Shown here one piece after another: positions 22,983-34,943 of a DNA stretch of 50,934 nt; position 1 is the first letter of the stretch; each line of letters opens with the position of its first letter. The translations under genes were made by a program, and so were the position numbers. The DNA comes from Neurospora tetrasperma FGSC 2508. Taxonomy: Eukaryota; Ascomycota; Sordariomycetes; Sordariales; Sordariaceae. Under the pieces are notes generated by a model that saw nothing but the letters and a program-made list of their open reading frames with translations, searched no databases and was not told the origin of the DNA. The DNA is taken from assembly GCF_000213175.1 (NCBI RefSeq), contig NW_009799179.1, positions 1,621,824-1,672,757 of the forward strand, written 5' to 3'.

Positions 22983-24418
22983 ATGGACTATACAAACCCA
23001 ACATACTTCGCCGGCGCCGCCGCCCAGCCGCCGTACCACTTTATCGGTATTGCTCCCCTCACCCCCTCGCATTCAAACTCGGCCTCTTCGGACGACTTCA
23101 ACGCCTCTCCACAGGTGAGTTCCATGCTTTGATTCAGATGGAACTGGAAGAAAGAAGCGGATGAAAGAGCAGACTCGGGGGATTGCTGATTGTCGCTTGT
23201 TACCTATGGACCCGAATGGCATTTGCTCTGTCGCTCCTACGTTTCTCCGCATGCCATTCATGTTCCTCCTCTGCACCTCCCGGCCCGTTAGCGCACCATC
23301 TTCCGGGGCAATCGAATAGCTTACACATTCCTCATTCAGGAAATCTTCGACCAATTTCCGAACGGGCTCCCACATGACCAGTTCCAGAATTTCGAGGCGT
23401 TTGCCCAGTTCAACAACCAATCAACGACCTTTGCCGGGCCCCCGACTCCTCCGACCCAGCAACTTCTTCCGACCACGCAGCCTACGAACGGCACCATACA
23501 CCTTCAGCATCAACAGCAGTCCGCAGCCGACCTCCTACGATCCCTCAACAATGCCAAAGGAGACCCCGCCGACGAAGCCCGAGCCCGCAGACAGGGCTCA
23601 AACTCGGATGAAGACGAAAACTTGACACCCGCTCAGTCGAGGCGGAAAGCCCAGAATCGCGCCGCGTACGTTACACACCGCCTCTCTGACTATCTTCTGC
23701 CCTGTCCCGTCAGACAAGCAGAGGAACCCTTGAATCACGCCGTCACACGTCTCACATATACCCTCTTGTGCCACGTTGCCTCTCTCTTTCACCTTCGCTC
23801 CCATACCTTGGACCCTACAGATCATGTCAAGAAGAGCGTTCGAAACCACAGTATCTTAGCTAACTCTTTCTTTTTATCATCTCTAGTCAACGAGCCTTCC
23901 GCGAACGCAAAGAACGCCACGTCAAAGAACTCGAGAACCGTCTCCAACAGCTGGAGGAAGAAGCCCAGGTGACAAGGTCAGAGAACGAAAAGCTGAAGCA
24001 GGACCTCCAAAAAATCAGCACCGAGAATGAGATATTGCGGGCGACATCTTTAGCGGCTGTCGGTGCTGCCGCCGCTGGGTCGCCACTAGGGAGCGCCGGG
24101 ACGCCGATGACGACGGGCCCCATGTCGTACAAGCCGACCGATTTTTACACTAATCTGCTGGAGAACCATAACGAGAAGACGCCGAGCCACCGGGTGGTCA
24201 AGAGCGAAAGCGGGGAGCGCTTGTTGGCAGCCGGTGCGGCTTGGGACCTGATGCAGAACCACGAACTTTTCCAGCGCGGGTTGGTCAATATTCAGGCTGT
24301 CAGTGAGCTTCTGAAGGGCCAGGCGAAGTGTGATGGCCAGGGTCCGGTGTTCGAGGAGAGGGCCATTTTGGAGGCGATCGAACAGAGTGTGGCAAGTGGG
24401 AGCGACGAGTTGCTATGA
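22983..24418 (+). CDS. bZIP transcription factor, Yap/Fcr3-like
   Basis: Three exons, 22983-23114, 23340-23665 and 23887-24418, give 329 codons. The second intron splits an alanine codon inside the basic region, and splicing restores NRAAQRAFRERK. That signature, with Q and F in the DNA-contacting helix, marks the fungal AP-1/Yap/Pap1 class. The basic region lies near residues 145-165 and a leucine-zipper coiled coil follows to about 195. The N-terminus (MDYTNPTYF..., then PYHFIGIAPLTPSHSNS) resembles the small Fcr3-type bZIPs of ascomycetes. The long form with Cys-rich domains found in Yap1 oxidative regulators is absent, so a redox-sensing role is not supported. The C-terminal ~100 residues (LLAAGAAWDLMQNHELFQRG and on) look folded and conserved. 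It should be nuclear; its targets cannot be read from the sequence. Confidence 0.9.
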
Positions 24419-25615
24419 GGCGGCGGCTCCCGAACTGCGGTCGAGAAGTACGGGGATAGGCGCGACCTAGACGGAGATACCCCGGCAGAAGCACCGTATA
24501 GAACGACGGAAACACCGGGCATATATCACGCAAAGGAGAAGCGAGACACGAGTAACCAAATGATGGCAGGGGCGAAGAGGATGCATATCAAGTCACATAC
24601 AAGCATATTGAGGGCTGGGTGGAATATTGGATGAATGGGTATTGAATTTCCAACCACGAAGCCCATATCTTCGTCGGTTTGACAGGTGTTCGAAGGGGTG
24701 GTGGTAAATTGGGGGCAATCACGGGAACCTCATTTGCATTTGTCTTGGAGAAGCGGAGTTGGTTTGTCTTTTGGAATTTGTATTTGACGATGTCTTTGAC
24801 CTAGGTGATGAAGAACAAACACCACAAGATGGAAACGCCAAGGCTACACAGCCTGTCTATATCATCTGTTTGTGGCTTAGATACCCTTCTCTTTCTATCT
24901 GCCGTGAATGTCTAGAAGATCTTGAGCCTCCCAGATCCTAATATTCCAAATCATGACCAGACTTCATAGGCCTTGCTGCCCCATGCTATCTCTACGCATA
25001 CGCTGTGTGTAGTTGATATCAACTAGAAACATGCCTCTGAGGAACGCCGCGCTAAACAACGCTAGAAATACACGACGTGGTTTCTATCGTTTGCGTACGT
25101 AAGTGTTCACCCATTTTCCCCTCGCCTGGTTTTTGTTCTCTTGAGCCAAGCGGCGAATCCCTCTCTTTTTCTACCGTCCCTCCACCACCTCGGCCAAAAC
25201 CACCCTTTTCCCGAAAGTGAAAAAAATAAGAAATAGAAAGATAGGAAAGCAGATAATCATCATCATGTATCGTATATACCCGTGTCTTCGTCATAGGTAG
25301 GTGTACCAAGAACGAGGGCAGTCACTTCCATCATGTTCCCTCGAGTTCGGAATGTCATGATAGGGACTTGCTTCGTATAAATCGGTGCTCCGATCAGTGG
25401 GTTGGCACAAAAGTTGTCCTTCATACCCTGGTTATGTCCTTCTTTTCCATCCATCTTCTCCCGCGCGCCCTCGCTCATTGCGAGTTGGCTATGTCCTTAT
25501 CACTTCGGGACCCCGCACTGCCTGCCGTCCATTAATTGTCCCCCTCTTAACTTTGTCCGCTTCCATTCTTCATCCTGTCACCTCTAATCACAGTAAGAAG
25601 AGACCGGCACAGTTA
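24419..25615. other. Convergent intergenic region
   Basis: The gap lies between the 3' ends of the bZIP gene and the phosphotransferase gene. Only short open frames without protein character are present; 3' UTRs of both genes probably lie here. Confidence 0.6.
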
Positions 25616-26998
25616 TTAGCCCCTCTTCTCCTTGAGCTCGTCTTTGCTTCCCACAACCTGCTTAGACACCTTGGGATCATCTTGACCCTCCACATAGGGG
25701 TATTTGATCGTCAAGCACCAAATGTCCAAGTAATCGCAGATGGTAACAATGACGTCCACCACAAAGCTGCCGTACACGCCGACCGCCATCCCAAGCATGC
25801 AGAACATGTAGGCAACCTGGTAGACGCCGTCGCCAAGAGCTGAGGGCCACCCGAGGTTCTTGAGGCCGTCGGGTGCATACCTGTGGATGACGGGGCCGAG
25901 GGAGTCAAAGACGCCCAGGCCGAGAGGGATCACCATGACGTTCCAGTAGGGGAAGTCGAGCTTGACGAGATGGGCTGTAATCATCTTCCCGACGCTATAG
26001 GCGTTGACGATGCCCGCGAAGAGCACGAAGGGCACCAGGTGGCCATGCAGAATGTTGGGCTGCAGGAACAAATAGGCGACCACGAGCGCCCAGGTGGCAA
26101 AGAAGGGGAGGAGACCGACGAGGGCGTAGCGCGAGCGGTCGCCGCGGGCGCGGCGGGCGCGTATCACGTTGCGAGCAGATTCGACCGTGTTGTAGACGAG
26201 CACTACGGTGCCCTGGACCATGTACCATTCGGTAAAGGAGAAATTGTAAAGAAAGCTGGGCAGAGTCAAGGCGGTGGTGCCGAAAGTGAGGGTCTGGGGA
26301 ACGCCAAGGGTGGGGAGCATGCCCTGTTGCCAGAAAGAGGCGCCGCTGAGGTAACCGGTCAGGGTGTAAACGCCCACGAGGATCAAGATACCCTCAACGG
26401 GTCCGTTGACGATGCCGAGGGTGAGCGTCTTGGTGTGGTACTCATCCCAGGTTTGGACGTAGAAAGTGAGAAGGGAGGCAAAGACGGTCGCGACGGTGTA
26501 CCAACTTTGGCCCATGTTCTGAGAGGCGGCGAAGATAAGGCATTCGAGCGAGGTGTTGAGGGCGTCGACGCCATGATCGAAGAGCTCGCCAAGAGGTCCG
26601 GACTGACGAGTACGACGACTGTGTTGAGGTTCATCGTCAGTCTACCTTGTTTCCGTAAGTTTGACACATGACGGCACAGAAATGACTTACGCTTGGGTGC
26701 CATCAACCGCATCAAAAGTCTGGTAGAGGAACAGACCGGCGGCCCAACTGTAGTAGACCCAAGGTGGGCAATCCTGGTCGAGGGTAGGGTTGTACCATAG
26801 CAGAGTGAGGAAGTTGGCGACAACGAACATGAAACCCGTGAGCGTGATCAGGTTGGGAGCCATGCTCATGGGGAAGAGCTTGATGACAACATTGGTGTAA
26901 AATGGCTTGAGGATGTATTTGGACGTCAAAGAGTGGTCGACGGCCGAGTACTTGTATTCCCGCAAGTTGGGTAGCTTCTCCTGTCGCACGTAAACCAT
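25616..26998 (-). CDS. Choline/ethanolamine phosphotransferase
   Basis: Two exons, 26998-26691 and 26618-25616, give 436 codons. The 72-nt intron (GTAAGT, CTGAC branch, CACAG) lies in the active-site motif; splicing yields DG-TQ-AR, then G113, D117 and D121. This is the complete CDP-alcohol phosphatidyltransferase signature D-G-x2-A-R-x8-G-x3-D-x3-D. Enzymes of this type (yeast Cpt1/Ept1) transfer phosphocholine or phosphoethanolamine from CDP-choline or CDP-ethanolamine to diacylglycerol. This is the last step of the Kennedy pathway in ER or Golgi membranes. The start MVYVRQEKLPNLREYKYSAV fits the family N-terminus. Several hydrophobic segments follow (for example VEGILILVGVYTLTGYLSGA). Length is close to the usual ~400. 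Choline versus ethanolamine preference cannot be told. Confidence 0.95.
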
Positions 26999-28193
26999 GT
27001 CGACTTTGAATCGAGGAGTTTGTATTCGTGGCGTCTAGCGATTCAGTATCTCGTGAGGCTTGAAGGGGTGATTCTTTGTATTCGTGTGAACACCAGAACT
27101 CCGGATGACTGATAACGGTTATACGTCCGGTATCGCTCTGTGGTGTTGCTAAGCAACCCAAGTTTGCAGCCTTGGAAGGTCAAGACAGGAGCCAATGCCT
27201 CGTTCGGCTTTCGTTGAGAACAGTCTGCTCAGAGGTGCTTTCGCTGTACAAGGCGCAAGTTATCAGAGACGGACGACTGAGGGAAATATAGGGAGGGGAC
27301 AATGAGCCGAAAGTAAATAAAAGAAGAAAGTCGAAGCCCGAGAAGGAGAAAATAAAGTGGATCTTCTATCAAAAAAATGGGGATCCGGCATGTATGTAGA
27401 GTGGAACACCTTCTGCGCGCGTGAGTTGTCTTTCCCCTCACGGTCCCCTTCAGCATTCAGCTTCACTCATTTGTTTCGGCAGGCTCAAAGCTGGGCAAAT
27501 TGGCCCGGTATGACATATCCCTCTGAACGGGACACTTGCTTGTTTTAAAGATGCTGTGCAATGTTATTCTTGCTGGTTATGACGCGCCGCATTTCCCACT
27601 ATGTTGACAGCGAGGTCAACGTCGCACCTTTCTTTTCCACTCGTGTGACTTTATGCTTGCATGAATTCCGACTCCGACGTTGCGGCTCAGGTCCCAGCCA
27701 CTTGCCCTAGATATACTACGAGGCGCATAAGTGTGCGGGCCTGATCCCTTTCTGAAGAATCAGTACGTACACAGTTTATGGTTGACAAGCTGATCTTTTA
27801 GTGTTCCTTGCCTAACTGCTTATGTTTGAACTCAGGTAGATCATCTTCAGCAGATCGCTAGTTCATCAGACTACCAGTGTGAAGAGAGTACAAGATCGAA
27901 AAGATTCGAGACCCCGAGGTCGACCCTGGCAGGACGAACAGTATAATCAGATATCTCGCGGTTTTGTTCATATTGTGAGCAGCCAACACAACACTTACAG
28001 AACTCTCATGCTATCCAGAAGAAAGAAAGTAATTCTGTCTTTCTCTACCAGATAGTATGACGCGACTAATAATAGAGTACTAAGTTTGGGGTAAAACGCC
28101 ATGCGGACAACAAGCTAACACCAAACAACCAACATCCCTCAAGTTACCAAAGCCAAGGTCATAGTTGATACCTCGCCCGTTTCATTAAGCTCT
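26999..28193. other. Intergenic, phosphotransferase promoter side
   Basis: The gap lies between the start of the phosphotransferase gene and the 3' end of SEC21, both on the minus strand. No supported gene, RNA or repeat was seen. The part next to 27,000 should hold the phosphotransferase promoter and leader. Confidence 0.6.
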
Positions 28194-31100
28194 TTAAGCA
28201 ACAGACGCCACGATCAAAGCAGCCACACCTTCCTCCTCACTCCTGACAGTGATCTTGGTAGTAACACCCGACTTGGCCGAGAAAGCCATACGGACGTTGG
28301 CAACCACTCTGCCGCCGTTGACAGTCTTTCCGAGGAGCTTGAGCGTATGTGTGGTCTGGTTAAGGGGTACATCTGTTCCCTCAAGGGGTTGTAGCGACAA
28401 AGTCTTTGCTAGTTGTTCGGTTGCGTCTGTAGAATGTTAATAAATGGGTTTGGCAGAAACCAAAGACCAGAGAATTTTACGTACCTGATATGCTCTTCAT
28501 GCTGCTGAGTAGCAATGTCTCCTCCGCCTCTTCCCCAGAAGCGCCAACCTGCTCCCAGATGTGCGCAAAGTTGCTGGCAAATACGGGAATAACATAGTCG
28601 CTTCCTGCCAGGTCAAACTCGGCAACCTCGTACTCGTCATCGTAGCCGGTTTCTTCAGGCTCACCGGTGCTGGGATCAATCTCCTTGCTGGTGAACTTGA
28701 GGACGTTGGAGAAGGTGCTAACTGGTAGCGAACCCTCACCGCTGACCTTTCTGAATGCCACATATACCTTTCCAGGAACGTCGGTCTCGAGCTTCTCAGC
28801 CTGAATAATGAATAACTCCTCAAGCTCTTCTTCCGCGGGCGTAGCTACGACAGAGACGTTCTCTAATACGGTGTCGGGAAGCGTGTTCTTGACCTCGTAC
28901 TGGAGCACGATATGCTCCTTGAAAATATGCTTGACAACTCCAACGACGTATTCGGTCTCCGCCTCGGTCAACTCCACCACCGGCGACGACTTGAGAGCGG
29001 CGCCAAATTCTGCCATCTCGGGAATCTGCATCAACTCCTGCGCATACTTTTGCGCAGCCGCCGAGGCAGATGCAGCTGCCTCGGCGCTGGTGGGAGCCGC
29101 CTTGGTTGGTCCGACCTTGGGTGGCTTGAGTGAAGGTGTCGTAGCAGTAAGCTTCTTGGTCCTATCCTCGGCATCTGCTTGTTCGCGGGTAACAACAGGG
29201 ATCTTGGAGATGTCGAAAGGCGCCTCGAATGTCGACCTGTCATCAGAAGTAACATACGTGACGAGCTGATGCTCGAAAAAGGACAACGAGAACATGCTGT
29301 CTGTTGACATGTCAGTATGTGATCGCATCCGGCAAACGCAACATAAAGTAGACGAGAACTTACCATTCTTGACAAACCTGTTCGCAAGCTCATCCTCTTC
29401 CTTCATAAGCTTGAGGTTAAGAGCAGCACGATCGCGAACCTCGTCATCAACATCATCCAGACACCTGGTGAGGAGAACCTCTACGCTGCGCTTGACTTCA
29501 GGATCTTTCTGGCCGACACCAAATTTGGCAAGGGCAGTAACCGCTGCGGCGCGCACAATGGAGTTCTCGAGGACCACCCGGTTGTAGATGTATCGGATGT
29601 ACTTGGTAGGCTGGGATGTCTTGGGTCCCTCAAGACCGAGGAGGTGAAGGACACGGACTGCCAACTTGGTGAACTCGCAGTCCTCAATAAATTCGCACAG
29701 GTGAGCGAGGGCCTCCTCCTTAGATTCGGGGACGAACTTGATAAGATCGAACATGCTCTCCACCACGGCGCGCTTAAACTCATAACCACCCTCATCGCGC
29801 AAAATACCACTGAGGAACTGGAGCATGCCGGCCTGCTTGCTGGGAAACTTGAGGCATAGAGTACGGATGGCTTCGACAATCGTAATCTTGAACTCGTCGG
29901 TGATTTCAGACATGAAGCCAGAAATTTGCTTCATCAGGCGATCCACGCTGGCCTCGTTTCCGGTCTTGAGTAGGGTGGTAATGGCAAAAGTAGCGATGGA
30001 GCGGTTGCTGTTGGAGATGAGGAGCTCAATGTCCGGGTTGCATACAGCAACGGCCGCCGGCTTGAACGAAGCGAAGTTGTGGAGAATGCGAAGAGCGGCG
30101 AACTTGGTGACAGCGCGGGGCGAGGTAAGGAAAAGTTGGAGGACATGAACTGCCTGGGTGACCTCAGCGTCGGTGACATCCCGCATATCGCAAATCGCCT
30201 TTGCGGCCTCGAAGTTGACCATTTCGCTCTTGTGCCTGAGCCAGCCATCCAGCAGCTGCATCATGGGCTTCCTAAGGTGGGGGTCTTCGTCGGCCAGCTG
30301 GGCGGCAAGACGGACGAGCAACATGAGAGCAGCGGGGTTCTTGACGGCACCGGGAGCACCGAACTGCTGGACCATCTTCACCAACGCCATCCTGTCGTGC
30401 ATGCGCATTTGGTAAAGCAAGCCAATGGCATGGTATTGGGTCATGGTCGAGCTGTTGATGGGCAGATCTCTGTTGGAAGATCCGAAACCGAGGGAGAAAC
30501 CGCCGGTCGACTTGGTGTTAGCTGCCGCTTCCGAGGTCTCATTCTGCCACCGTTTGACGACGTCCTTGGCGACGGGGAGAAGGTGATATGATGATACGAG
30601 GGCGGCAGAGGATACTGAGGGGTTTCTGTCGACAATGGCCGTCTTCATGACACGCTCGATGGACTGTACTGTGGTGGCCTGCACAAGGTCGGGGTTAGCT
30701 CCACATCGGGATAACCATTAAGGGGTCGAGGAAGGGGGCGGCTTACATCGATGATGCGGCAAAGGGCGCGGATGGCATTCGGGCGGTAGATGGCATCGGT
30801 ACTACCGCCAGTATCCTTCATAATGGTGCTGGTAACCATAATGATATCCTCGGCCGAGTTGGCCAGCTCCTTGATGACAAGGTGGACCATCTGTCGTAGG
30901 CTGGCATCTTTGTTCTGGAAGAGCTTCGAAATACCGAAAAACAGCGTCGTGGCTTCATTTGTCGGGAATCTTTCGCCGGTGTAGAGGAGGAGAGCAATCT
31001 TGGTGAGGAGGATACGACATTTGCGCGGCTGAATGGGGGAGTTGTTGAAGAGGCGGGCTGTATGTCGAACCGGTCAGTCTTGAGGAGGTTAGGAGTATAA

Positions 31101-31230
31101 GGGCCACGTCCACCCGACGAACAATGCCTCAGCTGCCAAGGTACTCGGACTCACCCTCCTGGAAGACCTGGGTCCGGTCGACCTTGACCAGACCCGTCTC
31201 AGCATCCTCGTCCTTTTTGCCGTAATTCAT
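28194..31230 (-). CDS. sec21: Coatomer gamma subunit (gamma-COP)
   Basis: Five exons, 31230-31155, 31057-30747, 30678-29364, 29300-28485 and 28426-28194, join to 916 codons, close to yeast Sec21 (about 935). Introns are 97, 68, 63 and 58 nt. The third is a multiple of three without a stop, so it could be mistaken for coding; splicing it out joins RFVKN to DSMFSL. Gamma-COP is a core subunit of the COPI coat for retrograde Golgi-to-ER and intra-Golgi traffic. The first ~540 residues are the adaptin-like helical-repeat trunk (ARLFNNSPIQPRKCR, then RALCRIIDATTVQSIERVMK). A linker rich in Lys, Pro and Ala follows. The C-terminal ~300 residues form the appendage domain (FEHQLVTYVTSDD is at the linker; LLGKTVNGGRVVANVRMAFS is near the end). 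The start begins the conserved MNYGKKDED. Confidence 0.96.
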
Positions 31231-32239
31231 GGCGGGCAGGGCGACGATGGGTGCTGGAGGTGTGATGTGGATTTGGGAAACCCAAGTTGTTGTTGTTGAG
31301 GTAAGTAAGTCGAGGCTAGAACAATAGAGGTACGGAATAACGGAGTAGCGTGTTGCCTGTGCGACGGTGCGGCCAGCAAGCGGGTAGTATCCCCAAACCC
31401 GCGACGTTGCCAATTCCACTGCACAGTCGAGGGGGAGTCCACTGAGGTGTCAGGGAGTCCGTGCTCCCGGGCCACGCTGCCAGTCTCGCCAGTTTAGAGG
31501 CTGAAAGCCTCCCGGCAGGAGCAAGCTTCTCCATGTGCATCGCCAACCTTGTCCTCAAGGGGCGGGTGTTACAGCGCACAGACCACTTTTCCAATATGTA
31601 CCTACATAGCTACCTCTACATAGATGTTTCCCTCCCGCCTCCTGAGTAGATCATCGAGTTCAATTATTTCTAACATAATCACACGGGATGTTGTTCCTGG
31701 AAAACAAACTTGACATTGTTCAACCTGCCAGGGCACCTCACTTGTGCTTCTGAAGGAAAAACAGAACCGAGATTGCCAGTACATAGTAATCACCATGATA
31801 ACAGCAGTGCTAACACCAGTACGCTGTTTCGTGATTTCTATTGATACTTTACTTGGACCTGTTCAGTGCTAAACTTTACATCCCACACTCGGTCTAGGTG
31901 GCCGCCTTCCTTTTCGGCTTGAACGACAGCTTGATACTGACTACCTTACTCAGATTGCATTATCGTGAGCCCTTCTTGCTGTCAATTGGTTCTCCTCAAC
32001 GGTAGTCCCAGCCTGCACTTAAGGATACAGTTGGTCCGAGCATCCATTGTACCCATCTCTTCCTTTTCGTATTCCTCAAAAAGGACATATAGCCTTGCCT
32101 TGGCTCATAAAAGCATGATTTGTTTTCTAGTATGGCTGCTTGCTCTCTTTGGGGCGTACTCGTAGGCACGGCTTCTTATATCACTCTCTGCTACGGCCCT
32201 CACCTGCGTAGCATCAGCGATCAGATACACAAATGGACC
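31231..32239. other. Intergenic, SEC21 promoter side
   Basis: This is the SEC21 promoter/leader region plus the 3' flank of the telobox gene. Nothing else was recognised. Confidence 0.6.
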
Positions 32240-34943
32240 CTATGATGTGGAAGCAGCTTCTATCGCTTCTGCATCGACAGGCACCTCAGCTGAGACCACT
32301 GCCGAGGCCTCGGGTTGCGCCTCAGTCTGTACCTCCGCCTGTGTTTCGAGTTGCATGTCCGGTTGTTCCTCGCCCTGTACCTGCGCTTGGTCCTCCGCTT
32401 CGGCGGCGCTTGCTTGCTCCTGCATCGGCTCTTGCGCTTGATAATCAGTATTGATGGGAAACCCGTTCCGGACGTCGTCTTCCTTGCGATCGGGATTTTT
32501 GCCGCATGCCTTCACAGCTTCTTTCTCTTTCTTACCCAGCACAACGAGATCAAAGGACGGAGGCAAAATAGCATCAGCCCTGTACCAGACGTGTCAGTAG
32601 CGGCCAGATAAGGTTTAGTAAGCAAGGTGTCAAGTCACTCACTTTAAGAAGTCCTGCTTTAGCAAGCGAGCTTTGTCTCGCAAAGCCTGCTGGTCACGAG
32701 GGCGCTCAAAAGGGATGTTCCCATTCTTTATTTCCTTCTCGATGACGCTCCATTTGCACTTGTACGTGTCCACTGCCTTGATCAACATCCTGATGTCATC
32801 GCGAAGCCAGGGCGACCGACTCTGTGGTCCTCTGGCTTTCCGGTTAGCTGCCGATAGCTCCCTCGAGCGTTGCGACACGACGTCGAGGTCAGGCTCGGCC
32901 TGCGTGCCTGAGGACGGTGAATACCTAGCCACAGCAGCGACAGCGGCAGCAGCAGTAGCGGCAGATGAAGACGGCGTCCCAACATCCCCCATTGCACCCT
33001 CTGCGGCAGGAGTGGGGACAGCAGGCCTCGGGCGACGGGTCCTTGGCTTTTTGGCTGGCGGTTTGCTCGCATCTGATCCATCGACTACACTATCATTACC
33101 GCTCGGCGAAGCTCTCTTAGGTCGGCCTAGCTGGGCGGCGGACTGTGCGTAAAGAGTGCCGTTTTGAAAAGCACTCGGATTACTAGGGTACACCAAAGGC
33201 GGCGATTGTTGAGCGTCGAAGCTAGGGGGGTATGGGGCGCGCCCAATGGGGGGGTAACTGCTCAATGGGAGTTCATGGGGTCTTCCGAAGATATCCTGGG
33301 TTGTCGAGAAACCTCCATCTTGTGCTTGTGAAGCTTCGCTATCAGATTCCAGAGGTATCTTCTGAAGGGAAGCCAAATAATTCAATTGTCTTTGCCTGCA
33401 ACAGATATCATATTAGCATAGAGGCCCAGTAGCCTAGGAGGTTGTATACATACCCAGTAACTGCCAGTGACTCACTCTCCAACTGAGACTGGATTTGTGT
33501 TTCCTCTGCCGAGGAATCCGGCGCGCCATACTGTGTAGCTAGGTAAGACGGCCCCGGTGGCACAGGCTGTAGTTGTCGTTTGGTTTCCTGGAAACAGGTC
33601 TCCAGGCTATCCCTAATAGTCCGTAGAGACGTGTGAGGGTCATACAATTTCTTGATATGCTCCAAGCAAGCATGAAGAGCGGCGTCGTCGATGGATTCGT
33701 TGGGCAGGCATCCGCAGATGGACTGCAGCCGTGTAATATACCCTTCCTTGTGCCAAGGGTCGCCGTTGGGGTCAATGCCCGGAACCAACCTCAGCGGCAA
33801 AGCATCCTTGTTGCCTTGTTTGAAGTCCTCCACTGCTTCCACACTTGGGACCCCTTGACAGAACGTATCCGCCAATATCTCCGATCGGCTTACGGGAAGC
33901 TGGTTCTGCGCCTCGAAATTCTGGAGGGTGAGCATGAACAAAAGCGTCCGGATTTCCACAACTAGGGTCATGATGTCTTCTGGCTTAAGGACCGCCGAAT
34001 TCTCGACTCCATCCACTACCAGAGACTGGGCGATTATGTCATCGCAAACCTGCAAGTCGGCCAAGTCGTCTTCGGCTTTACCCTGCTGAATCACATCAAT
34101 TCGATCGAACATTGTCGCAAGGTTGGCGAGCGTCACAGTCTTGCAGGCGTCAGAGCCGGCCGGCGAGTTAGGGTCGACTTCCATGGCCGAAAGAACGTGC
34201 TTGAGGTTGATGCTGGGTTCGCTGTTGTTGGAGATATAACGTAAGCGGTACATTTCGAACTCTTCTTCCAAAGCTGCCTGCTCATCAGGGTCCCTCTGTT
34301 GAGGATGTATTGTGGCTAGGAGAGTGAACAGTTTGTCCGCTGAAGCGAAGAGATGTGGCAACATGCGGCTCATCAAAAGTCTCTCCTTTCCCCTCCTTGC
34401 CGGAGTTCTGCCCAGCTCGGAAACTGTGTCAATGGATACCCCACGAGCCGGGGCACCAGTGAAAGATGTTGATGTACCCCTACGAAAAGCAAAACCTGTT
34501 GCAGACAATTAATATGACGATTCGAGGTAAATTGGCCATGTACTCTTACTTGGGGTTTCTGGCTGAGAGGAGATGGCGTCCGTGCCAGAGACACGGGTGA
34601 GAACGCTATTAACGCTCACCATGCTCTCAGCACGAGCATCACGGCGCGTGCTTCGACGAGCAACTTCAACGAAGGCCTGCTCAGAATCCTTGCTTTGGCC
34701 TTTCGGGGCTGGGACGGGAGGAGGAGGCATCCCTGATTCCTGAGCACCAGTGATAGCTGGGTCAATCTGAGCATCATGAACCTGCTGTTGCTGTTGCTGG
34801 AGCTGGTGCTGCTCTGCCTGCTCCCCTTGAGTAGGTGGCGGAGATTGCTGCTGGAGACGCATGGTACGCCGGACAGCAACCGTCGTTCCCTCGGCCGGTT
34901 GTTGTTGCCGCGTGCCAGGACGACCTCTCCCGCGTCCCGTCAT
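32240..34943 (-). CDS. Telobox Myb protein (Taz1/Tbf1/TRF type)
   Basis: Four exons, 34943-34550, 34495-33454, 33395-32643 and 32579-32240, give 842 codons; every intron (54, 58 and 63 nt) restores frame. A Myb-like domain spans about residues 673-730. It begins SPWLRDDIRMLIKAVDTYKC and ends in RDQQALRDKARLLKQDFLK. The Q-x-L-x-D-K-A-R third helix matches the telobox of yeast Tbf1 and fission-yeast Taz1, which bind telomeric repeats. The N-terminus is a basic, Gly/Arg-rich start (MTGRGRGRPG) with a poly-Gln tract (near 34790). Residues ~150-450 are alpha-helical in character, in the place where Taz1/TRF proteins have a dimerisation domain. A basic cluster (PPAKKPRTRRPRP) may be a nuclear signal. 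After the Myb domain comes a 112-residue acidic Glu/Gln/Ala tail. Telomere function is inferred; a Tbf1-like transcription role is the alternative. Confidence 0.8.

Noticed and set aside
25883-26671. 262-codon plus-strand frame
   Set aside because: It is antisense to the phosphotransferase gene and is a codon-usage shadow.
30079-30591. 170-codon plus-strand frame
   Set aside because: Antisense shadow of SEC21.
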